From the NCBI GenBank assembly GCA_016800925.1, contig JABCPU010000096.1:124001-188000 (forward strand): a DNA stretch of 64,000 bases. Reading direction: 5' to 3'. Positions within the stretch are counted from its first letter, which is position 1. The number at the start of each line of letters is the position of its first letter. Under the pieces are notes generated by a model that did no database searches, was not told the DNA's origin, and saw only the letters and a list, made by a program, of their open reading frames with translations. Shown piece after piece: positions 9,310 to 18,952 of the stretch. The position numbers were made by a program, and so were the translations under genes. The stretch is from Suillus spraguei (lineage: Eukaryota > Basidiomycota > Agaricomycetes > Boletales > Suillaceae).

Positions 9310-10029
9310 CACACCTGGATCCTTCAACACTCTCATCCTTATGTAAGTAAGTCCATTTGGAATTTGTTGGTTTCAAAATGACTTACCTACAAGTGCTAAC
9401 ATGCACCTATGAGTCCTAGGAGGTACTTGAATTCCCTGATCTCCATCTCAAACATGTGATGCTTCCTTGCAATCCACAGTACCATCATTGCCTATACCTT
9501 GTTTGACCAGTTTGGAGGCGCCAGGTGAGGGGGGGGCAGCAAGTCAGGTTGGTATTCCTGTTGGCGCTCACATAACAGCCCATGTAACATACATCAATTC
9601 CTTGAATGATGTTTGTATTGTATTCATGACTATGTGTATTACTTACTAGTTGCCTATCAGACATTCTGAATGACATGTCATGAGGCCATGGTTCATGTCA
9701 CAAAAAGTGTTGAGCAATCTGATGATTTTCGGTGAGCAACCACTCATCATAGAAAATAGGTACTCAACCCACCTGATTGTTCTGGTTTCCATTTCCATTC
9801 CCATTTCCATTTCCGCCTTCTCTGACATTAACATCAGTGCAGTGATTCATACTGTTTGATATAAACCATCATCAAGAGTGAATGAATGGGCTAACCTTCA
9901 TTCTTGAGCAAAATGTATCATAGTGATAATGTCAAAGTGTAGTACACCAGTGATCTATTTCAAGTATTTCCAGTATTTTCCATATGAACAGAGTGCTTAT
10001 GTAAAGTCAAATGACCTAAGTTTTTGAGT
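9310..10029. other. Stretch without a supportable gene
   Basis: The segment lies between two decayed frames that point towards each other. A minus-strand frame at 9650-9830 has Met/Glu repeats and a plausible tail, but no motif. Nothing else is supportable. Confidence 0.4.
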
Positions 10030-10095
10030 TTTTGTAGTTCAGTGGTTGCCACTGCTAGGATTATCAGGCAGCTCTCAGGTTTGAATCATAGCATT
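10030..10095 (+). other. tRNA-like (SINE head?) segment
   Basis: An A-box-like TAGTTCAGTGGTTG (10035) is followed about 43 bases later by a B-box-like AGGTTTGAATCAT (10077). That is the spacing of an internal Pol III promoter. A CTGC...GCAG anticodon-arm-like stem lies between, but there is no pairing acceptor stem, so it is not a functional tRNA. A similar segment lies at 12164-12240. Confidence 0.33.
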
Positions 10096-10944
10096 TGCTT
10101 CATATTCTTGCTACTGCATTCTGATATTCTACCCTGAGTAGGGTTAGAATTAGGACTTTGCGACAATGGCAGTGCAGCACATGGCCTCTCTGCAGACTGT
10201 GTGGTACCTTCAATAAATCCTGTAGGTGTAATTATTTTATCAACTTTCTCCAGCTCATTCCAGTCAATAATACCTCCTTCAAAGATATCTGGGACTTTGT
10301 CAGCACCTTCTTGCAAGCCATGGTGTGATTATAGAGTCTTGTTTTCAAACCTGCTAAATTCTTCAAGCAGTTCTTCATCCGTCAATGACTCTGGACCTGC
10401 AGGAAATTCATTGTCCAAGCTGCAAGAGTCACCAGTAAGTGGAAGCACCCATGCAAAAGACCTTTGAAGTTCATTTGCTAGGGTTATGTCAAGTCCATCT
10501 TCTGGTTGAGTGTGCACATGGGCATGTTTGCAACATGTGGGCTTGCTGGCTTTGTCATCCACTTTGTGCAAGAAATTGGTGTAGCTTGCTCAGAACTTGC
10601 TAAGAGACTCGAAAGTCTGAATGGATAGGTTGCAGCATTTTACAGATTGTACCTCACCCAGACCCAGGAAATAATGCTCGACATCAGCAGCATGAGGTAC
10701 AATTAAGTGGATTATGATTGTGAATGCCTTCAATGGATAGCATTCTTGCACATATTGCTTCCTCTGGTGTGACTAGGAGATCCACAGACCCAAAGAGGTC
10801 CTTCTGTTTCTGTAGAGTATTAGTGGTAGTTGACGGAGGGTCAGATGAAGCAGAATCTGCATTTGGGATAGGTGGGAGTAGTAATGCTTGATTTCTGTTC
10901 TTTGAGGCAAGATAGTTATGGACTTCTGAGCGAGCCAGGCTCAA
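10086..10944 (-). pseudogene. Degenerate acidic protein remnant
   Basis: Consecutive minus-strand frames give coherent protein-like sequence, including LANELQRSFAWVLPLTGD and ESLTDEELLEEFSRFE, then DIFEGGIIDWNELEKVD. They are interrupted by single stops and frame changes (near 10322 and 10585). The style suggests a transposon-encoded protein, but no catalytic motif is visible. It converges on the decayed frame at 8291-8995. Confidence 0.4.
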
Positions 10945-11409
10945 ACCTGCCCACTGCCTTCTGCTTTTCTTTCCCTGCCTTCCCTCTTCTCTCCAAATTT
11001 TTAAAACCTTATGCGACTCTAGAGTTCATAGCCTTTTGTAGCTCTCTATCTATCTAGAATCACACTTGCGTAGTTTGGGAATATATTACCTAGGCATATC
11101 ACAACTATGACAAACGACCATTTAGTATCGACATCACATGTATTTTGTAGTTCATGATTGCTACCTCGTTGGCATTGCAAACAGCCATCGTGAAGTCCAT
11201 CTTAGGCAAAGGATCTGTTGGTCTTCCCACAACAGTTTATCTATTAGTTGTCGCAGTTGCAAGACATGTATATCTCTTCACCAGTATTTTTTTTTGTACC
11301 TTCTTATCCTTCAATATCATTATGCTATGATCATTTATCATTTTATCTTGAGGTATAATTCAGTGAACATGTGATCTAAATCTGCCACTCACACCCACAA
11401 AAACCTTCT

Positions 11410-11700
11410 TCTTGCCAGTCTCCTAATGTACTTGATCTTGAACCTTGAACTTCTTTTGACAAGCTTTCTATAAGCTTATTGTCTATATTTCAGATTTCAT
11501 AGAAGCTCATTGCTTCTACATCTTTGATCCCATAATGAACATTGCAGAGACATTGCTTGGAGTCTAGCACATTCACACTAGCCACTTGCAATGCAACTAG
11601 TGCACTCTGTGCTAGGCAACCAATATGCATGGGCCCAACATTTCTTCCAAGATGCCTGTTGTAGATACCACTCAAGTCCCTTAGCGCCTCACTAGGTCAC
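11410..11700 (-). repeat. Dispersed repeat, partner at 57485-57738
   Basis: The reverse complement shares several blocks in order with 57485-57738: GTTAGTGACCTAG, TATTGGTTGCCTAG, TGAGCTTCTA and TAGACAATAAGCTTAT. It is non-coding. The 5' edge TGTTAGTGACC in the partner suggests an LTR or other transposon terminus, but no target duplication was found here. Confidence 0.6.
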
Positions 11701-11707
11701 TAACAAT

Positions 11708-12006
11708 CATCAGCAAACTACCAATTTCGTCACAAGTGCCACAAGGTGTCACAAGTATCACAAGGTGTCACAAGACATCACAGGTCTTACAAACTCAACA
11801 GACATATAATTAAATATTACACCACCAATGTTACTGATGTCTACAGATAATACAAACTGACATATATGCATCAGCAAACTACTGATTTCATCACAAGTGG
11901 GTGTCACAAGACATCACAGGTCTTACAAACTCAACAGACATATAATTAAATATCATACCACCAATATTACTGATGTCTACAGATAATACAAACTGACATA
12001 TATATG
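11708..12006. repeat. Tandem direct duplication of about 150 bp
   Basis: Copy 1 (11708-11868) and copy 2 (11869-12006) both start CATCAGCAAACTAC and end GACATATAT. They differ by a few bases plus an internal loss in copy 2. Copy 1 contains three short sub-repeats of the type CACAAGGTGT. It is AT-rich and non-coding. Confidence 0.75.
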
Positions 12007-12163
12007 TGGGTTATATTAAGCTGCTGTAACTAGAATTTATTTAGTAGTAAATAGAATATGTAATGTTGTATTGAATGAATGAACTTAGTGGAATTTTCGC
12101 ATTTTTGGACATGTAACATTGCTTTGGTATATATTGCTATTATTGTTGAGCTATATCAATGGT

Positions 12164-12240
12164 CTTGTGGCTTAGTGGTAAGAACAGTGTACTTGCAACT
12201 GCTGAGGTCTTAGGTTCATTTCCTACCAACTGCAAATTAT
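12164..12240 (+). other. Second tRNA-like segment
   Basis: An A-box-like TGGCTTAGTGGTAAG (12168) is followed by a B-box-like AGGTTCATTTCC (12212) at tRNA spacing, with an anticodon-loop-like ACTTGCAAC between them. The T-arm stem is four pairs and no acceptor stem forms, so a SINE head or decayed tRNA is more likely than a working tRNA gene. Confidence 0.35.
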
Positions 12241-13376
12241 AATGTGTGAAAGTGATCAGGTGATGTGACATGCAGTGTCATGATACTGTTTTGCCATTTC
12301 TCCTCCGAAACCCCAGAAGCTTGTACAGTTTGTGGCTGCTTGTACAGGCTTGCACAGCAGGGACTTAGCTGTGAGTTTGTCGACCCTGTACAAGTTTGTA
12401 CAATTCTGTACAGGCCCCCAGTAGTTTGCTGATGATGGCTGACATTTTCTTGGCTGTCCAGTAAGTTCATTGTGCTGTGAATGTGCTGCATTGACTTATT
12501 CATCTCAAAAGGAAACTCTGCTCTAATGGTGCTGGTACCATAGCATCACACAAAGATGCTATGACTTTCCTCAACCTCGATGGCATGGATGATGACAAGT
12601 AGTTCTGGATGTCCTAGTCATGGTCTCATGTTGATTATGTTTACAATTTGTTTATTGGTATCACTATAAATACACACAACCTATGTTTGTATGCCCCCAT
12701 TTAATCAAACTCTAATTTGTTCTTGTACAACTCAAATTCCTGCATAAGTGTTCATACTGATAATCAAGCATTATTGGTTGTAAGTTTGCCTGATGTTGAA
12801 CATAATTATCACTAATTTATCATGTGTAAAGAATTCCTTGTGGGGCAGTAAAAAAGTCTCTCTAAACTGCTAAGTTGTCTATTTTATCGAAATTATCACA
12901 AATTAGAGAAAGTTTTACATACTTAGCCTAAATTTGTAGCGGAGGGTTTTCCTGATGAAATTGAGCCTGATTTTGACCAGTGTTGATTTTCTGCAGGACA
13001 CAAAACTTTGACAATGCTCTTCAAGTCACACACACGAACTCATCTATATACTATGGACACAGTCCATTTTTTCAGTATTTAATTGTTCATGAGTATACCA
13101 ATTTGCATTACCGGGTCATCCATAGTACCTGAAAGGGGATGGGACGATATATCACCACCACACACTTACTTGATCAGGACGGTGACAAGTAGAGTGACGC
13201 AACACAGCTGAAGATATTATTAATGCATCTCAGATGCAGCATGCCAAGTCAGATATGCGATGCCAATCAAGGAACTTGGTGGTTGGAATACATATGCGCC
13301 CGTTCTTATAATTTCATGCAAGTTCAAGGTATCTTTCAACTGCAAGGCCTGATCAGCACATAAAGTAAAAATGGTT
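12241..13376. other. AT-rich intergenic stretch with TTGTACA sites
   Basis: Between 12318 and 12415 the motif TTGTACA or its complement recurs about five times, including CCTGTACAAG and GTTTGTACAATT. Such clustered palindromic motifs occur in subterminal regions of DNA transposons, but no inverted termini were found. The rest, up to the glutamine-synthetase-like gene, shows nothing supportable. Confidence 0.35.
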
Positions 13377-15502
13377 TGTCATCGCCTACCTTCCCAGTTT
13401 GTCACCGCCGTATTCCAAAGCCTCACCTCATGCTCCCTCGTTGCTCCAAAGTGGTTCACAAAGTCATCTCCAAACACTTCGCGCGCAATGCTATCAGGCC
13501 TCATCATAACGTTGGTCGCATCTTCCAACGAACTAGGAAGCAAAACGACCTATTCGTAAATAGTTAGCGTCACGATACTATAAGATCATCTGCTAGTTCA
13601 CCTCCTTCCCGGCTGGGTAGCTTTGGTGAGTGGAGATGGGTGGCGTTGTGAGCTTGAGTTGTTTGGCAATGCCCCGCATGCCCAGTTGGAAGATGGCACT
13701 CAAAGCAAAGTATGGATTCATGTCAGCACCAGGTACACGAACTTCAAATCTTGTTGCGGATGGCGGAACAGACGGGGGCGAGATGATGCGGACGGAAGCT
13801 GCACGAGAATCGTACCCGTACGTGACTGCGTTAGGAGCCCAAAAAGCTTCACCGCCAACGAGACGTTTGTAGCCATTGATCGTTGGGACAAGCTCCCAAG
13901 TTTTTAGATAAAATCACATTAGTGGGTGTCGGGCACTCACCATAGGCATCACTGCCTCGTTTATCATTAACATACACCTTAACCGAGCATGAAAAATTCT
14001 ACATACCATCAGCAAGGCCATCCAATACGCCAGCCAAAAAGTGCTCCCCAATTTCACTTAGGTATCTTGTGTCCTCGAACGCTGCATCAACTCGTCCGCG
14101 ATCGCGGTCCGCGTCTGAAAGTGAGAATACATTGCGGCCTTCTCCGTTTTTAAGTGATACATGTACATGTCTAAGCTGATGTCAGAAAAGTTTTAGACAT
14201 AAATGAGATATGAATGCAAACCCGCTGCAGCCTGGTACCTGAAGCAACGTTCCGATGAGATTTTAACAAATTCTACTAAAATCTGACTCACGTTTCCCCA
14301 TGGTTTCGCCATAAAACTGGGGAGGACTCCATGCTTCAGCCCTACACTCTTCGCCAGGAACTTGTACAGAATAGCGTTGTCCGCCATTCTCATAGCTGAT
14401 GTATAAGCGAGAGCAGTCTCGAGGACTCCTGGACCCGTTTCGGTGTCTACGCAGGAGTCAGCTTTCATCAGTGTTATAGTAGATAAATCGTCGTACGATG
14501 TCCTTCGATATCTATGCCAAACTTCAGACTCTCATCGAACAGCGCATGAAAATAATTTTGGTTTAGTTGAGTGCGCAATAAGCTATACCCATGCACTGTA
14601 GTGATCTCGAATCAGCGAATACACAAAAACGGCCACTTTTCTTACTTCCTGGGGTTAACGGCTGCAACTGAGTGAAACGCTTTTGAGCCGCGGACTCAGG
14701 GGTCTCTAGATAAATAGATTTGAGTCACCTCTCGTAAACAGGAAATTGTACGGGCGCACCTTTGAAATTAAAGTACTAGAAAGCCTCATGAGTCTATTTA
14801 GACCAACGCACGAGTGGCTGAGATTGCTCACCTCAAACTCCACTCCAGCAATGCATTCCATATCATGAGCAGCCGCATTATCAACAGCTTTGCGCAGAAC
14901 GCCTCTAGGATCCGCACAAATGGGCGCTGAAGTCTTTGGATCAAAGAATGAGACAAGGAAAAAAGGTACGTTGTTTTCCCAAGGTATGCGACGAAATGTC
15001 GATAGGTCTATCGAAGCCATTATGTCGCAGTAACCGTTCTCTTTATTTGATATGGCCAATTCCCGAGTGTAGACTGAATCGTGCATGTCCCAGCCACTGC
15101 AACGTAACTTGTATCATGACAACGAATCGGGGTTGCAATGAGACGTACAAAATCACGCTACAAAATCCAAACCCTCCTGAGGAAGTAGCGCCTAGAAACT
15201 TATCTTTGGACTGCAGGTAACAAATCAAACATTGACAAGAACGGACTCGGCAAGAAGCATACCATGAACTTTCCTCTAAGCACGCCATCCACTTGAGCAA
15301 AAATCAGCATTCTACTTTTTCAAGCGTCAGAAAGCAGGGGATGCACCATCTATGCCTGTAGGGTAACAAGTTATAAACATCGAGTTATCATATCTTGCAA
15401 TCATAACCGACCTGCAACTTTAACCTTGACATCATTGCAAAGTAGTTGCTTGAGGTCATCGATTGACCTTGGAGCTCCTGGAGTAGCACTCGTAGTCGCC
15501 AT
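13377..15502 (-). CDS. Glutamine-synthetase-family protein (FluG-type)
   Basis: This is a multi-exon gene starting at ATG 15502-15500 (MATTSATPGAPRSIDDL). Its exons read in family order: DGVLRGKFM and SKDKFLGATS, SVIFGWDMHDSVYTREL with IPWENNVPFFLVSFFD, the catalytic segment ETGPGVLETALAYTSAMRM and PSFMAKPWGN, the HVHVSL motif (about 14165), PTINGYKRL, an R-containing ATRFEVRVPGADMNPYFAL, and a C-terminal EHEVRLWNTAVTNWE. These are the ATP, glutamate and ammonia-site regions of the GS-III/FluG-like enzymes that ligate glutamate to an amine. A 9-base microexon (15347-15355) joins the first two blocks (AG-ID-VDG). The exon around 14720-14760 between VEFE and the TPESAAQ segment is uncertain. 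The exact substrate is unknown. Confidence 0.85.
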
Positions 15503-16480
15503 ATTTCAAGTGGTTGATCGTTTCGAGAGAAGGCTACTGCTCTAAAGTCACTGGACGAGTCCAACTTGAAGTTGCTTGGTGTGCTGGCAGTACTGAATAG
15601 GAAGATTTTTTACATAATGTGGGTCCAGATCAGTAGAGCATCAGTGACAGCACTGCAGCTGCAGCTGCACAGTGGGGTGTTCAAAGTAAGCAGCGATTTT
15701 CACACGATTATCGAATTTTGAATCGTCTCATAATCACACACAGAATCGTTGCATAATCGTTCACTCTGACTACCACTAATATAATTAAATGACGACATGT
15801 CGAAAGAGGTAGAGGGCGTAATATCATTCTTCATATTTCCGACTGATTCTCATAACCAACCAACTCTCGCTTAGCCCAAAATATTATCACCTTGCATTTT
15901 GTCTGGACTGTTGTACAGTTAGTGTCGTTGACCTTTCTACAAAATTAGTATCGCGCATGAATTCCCGATCGTCCAAGTGAACTTGTCAGCGGTGGATACG
16001 ACTATGGGCTGCTGCACCACGATTTTCACCAAAGGACTACATTGTTCGATCTAGGCAGTTTGTGTATTTGGCTATCCCTTATATTTATGTCAGGGACGTC
16101 TCCTCTATTCGAGTCTCGAGGTGTTTCGATGTCTGCGCCATTGTTGTCCACCGTGTCACGATCTGGAATCTTGGCTACGGGTACCGGGTATGGATCGGCA
16201 CCAGCAGGGAGAAAATGCATCTGGTACATCTATAAAAAAGACTCTCCGCTGTCCAGAGGCACTTCCCGCACGTGATCGTTACTTGAGGGGTCGGCGGCGG
16301 GCGTGGGCCGCTATAGTTCAGACGTTCAAATTGCCAGCCGTATCTGAATATGATATTGCGCGAAAAAAATTGTTTTGGCGTTAATTATAGTCATTGGACA
16401 TTTTTTCTCGTATAGATTACAAATATACATTGATAAGACTCATTGGTTGGACTCAGAGGCACAGGCCGTGGGTTTAGCCG
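15503..16480. other. Intergenic stretch
   Basis: No gene is supportable. At 15690-15760 the hexamer AATCGT or its complement recurs five to six times, partly as inverted pairs, which may mark a transposon end or a protein-binding cluster. A short minus-strand frame at 16026-16229 has no motif. Confidence 0.4.
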
Positions 16481-16499
16481 ATTCTTCAATCTACTGAAT

Positions 16500-17440
16500 A
16501 CACTTTTTCTTGCTGGAGCTGCATTTGGACCACGACGATAGACCATCTGCCAGAAGACGCTTCTTTGATAGGGCTGCGAGCGGCTGGGAATATCTGAGTC
16601 TCACCGGTTTATTGATTGAGTTTGCGCAGCACTACAAGCTCTTGAAGTATGGCAATGATGTGGCGAACGAAGCACGGGGAGAAATCGTGAATAACATAAG
16701 TAGTCTTGGATAAGATGGAGACTCGCAGTCACTGCCGTTGAGTCCTGCAAGATTTTGACGAGCGCCTGTGTACTATCATCCATGTGAAATCGATGAAAGG
16801 ACGTAGGTCGGACAAAGAGACGAAGCGTTGGTGGGAAGAAAAGCAGAAACTCGACATGTAATCATTAATACTTACTGAGAAGTTGACAAAATAAACGAAA
16901 AACAATAAATTCGCGGCAGTGCCAAGGTGCTCACACAATGTGTGAATGCATGCTGCGGGGCGCCACAAAACAGCTGTGGTACTTACTAACAACAAGCAAC
17001 AAGTCAGCATGACAAGGAGCGTTGCGACTGACTTTCTCCCTAATCCCTCGCATTTTCCAAGTTGCTACCAGGAAATTTCCAGTGGTTACCGTCTCTGGAG
17101 AAGACTTACCACTACGAGCTTGCTGCACCTGAGCTATTTCTGCAATACTGTACGCTGAGAATGGTATCGGTTCGGTTGCTGGTCCAACCGAGGTTGATAG
17201 GTCAAGTGATGTAGCCTCGTTATTATAATCTTTTCGTTCCCAACGGACCTGAGCGTCTGTATGTCCGGTTGGTTGCATATCAAAGTCGAGGTTCGCGGGA
17301 GACATGTATCATGCCCTTTCGGCCCTGAAGCTTGATGGCGGCCGTAATAGTAGAATGATTTTCCCTGCACCCCAGGGCTCGCGGTGGCCGTGTAGTTTGA
17401 AACGCAAGGCCGTTTCGTACATACATGTGGTGATGTGATC
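16500..17440 (-). CDS. Putative multi-exon gene, unknown function
   Basis: A minus-strand frame from ATG at about 17305 (MSPANLDFDMQPTGH) gives about 65 residues of coherent protein ending AEIAQVQQARS at a GTAAGT donor. A second block near 16600-16790 (MDDSTQALVKILQDSTAV) has similar composition. A third, up to 17442, begins MITSPHVCTKRPC. The splice links between them were not resolved and no domain is recognised. It could be one small gene, the head of a larger lost gene, or chance. Confidence 0.3.
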
Positions 17441-17850
17441 AAGAATTTGAGCGTTAGGCGTCGAACTCTATTCTGTTGAGGTGAAGTACCCGTGCTTGTT
17501 TCTGATGATACAATGGGTCCTATTCCTTGTAGTAACGTACACTAATAAAAGCAATGAATTTGTGTATAAGTGCCGTTTATATAAATGGAGCTGAACCTAC
17601 AGTCATCACATGCTACATGGTAGTCGGGTATACAAATTACCTGTGATGGTGCGAGGATTGCCGGGTGAATCCAGTTCACGTAAGTTCAGTCAAACGTGAT
17701 GCACGTTGCGTGTCCTTACCTGCACATATAGAGAGGGGTTCTAGGCTTCGAATTTGCTAATCTCTCCAAAAATAGTCTATGATCCACATTGTGCTCACAT
17801 GAGTAGTCCTGAAAACCGTGTTCACAATGCGCACAATGAGAGAGGATCAT

Positions 17851-18695
17851 CTCCTGAAATTGCAGTTTACCCAAAACCAAGAGTTAGAATTAGAATAGTC
17901 GAATGTTTACATGATAACAAAAATGAATGTGTGTAATGGCGATCTCATATGAGATCAAAGAAATGCCGGTACATCAAGGTGAAAATATGTCTCACAGAAT
18001 AGGCTCAACGCCATATTTGAAAGCAAGAAAACATCGCATTGAACGATATCGAAGAGCAGGAAGACTGCAAGGCTGTATGCTTGTGACAATTAATGCACGT
18101 GAACACCAACATAAGAATATGCAATTAGTAGGCAGAAGGCAAGAAAAGAAAAGAAACAACAGACCTGGATGCAGGCGGCAGTCGCTAATTCAAAGACCGG
18201 ATCCTCCCTTGGAATTGCAGTTTACCCATGACTGTCTTCAAAAGGATCCATCAATAGCAGATTTGGAATTAGAACAGTTGAATCTCTACATGATAACAAA
18301 ATGCGTGTAGCGGCGATCTCATAGGATATCAAAGAAATGTCAACATCAACGTGACATTGTATCTCGCAGAATGGGCTCAACATTAGATTCGAAAGTAAAA
18401 AACACTCCGCATTGAACGATATGTTAAAGCCGGAGTACTGCAAGGCTGTGCGCTAATGACAATTGATGTACATGAACACTAACATGTCAGAGATTCTCAT
18501 CAGTAGACAGCAGGCAAGAAAAAAATCAAACAACAGACTTGGATGCAAACGGGAGTCGCTAACTCAAAGACCGAGTCGTGCCTTGGAATTGCAGTTTACC
18601 CATGACTGACTTCAAAGATAGCACAGTTAGAATTAGAACAGTTGGATCTCTACATCATAGCAAAATGCGTGTAGCAGAGATCCCGTAGGAGATCA
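17851..18695. repeat. Tandem repeat, about 355-374 bp unit, 2.3 copies
   Basis: The anchor ATTGCAGTTTACCCA occurs at 17859, 18214 and 18588, giving periods of 355 and 374 bp. Each unit also carries ATCTCATA...GATCAAAG, TGGGCTCAAC-type, CATTGAACGATAT and CAACAGAC.TGGATGCA blocks in the same order. The third copy stops near 18690. The first unit has a 127-residue open frame (17927-18310) rich in Arg and Gln. The other units do not keep it, so I treat it as non-coding. Confidence 0.78.
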
Positions 18696-18952
18696 AACTC
18701 CGCAACCAACAAATCTCCAGGAAAAAACATTGCAGGGTGCTAAACGTCACATGTAACCGGACGGATGACCGTCTATAGCGGTATTTCGAAACGCATGTGA
18801 CATTTTGTTCCTACGTATCTGAAATGCGTCAAGCAAGGTAATTAGAGTGTGTTTAGCGTCAAATGAAGCAATATAAAACGTGCGGCTCACACACCTCTTC
18901 AGCCCCACTTTACCAAGTTCCTTCGTGCAAAATACCACTAAGCTCTAGCCAA

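Noticed and set aside
17927..18310. 127-residue Arg/Gln-rich frame
   Set aside because: The frame is not kept in the other units of the same tandem repeat, so it is unlikely to be coding.
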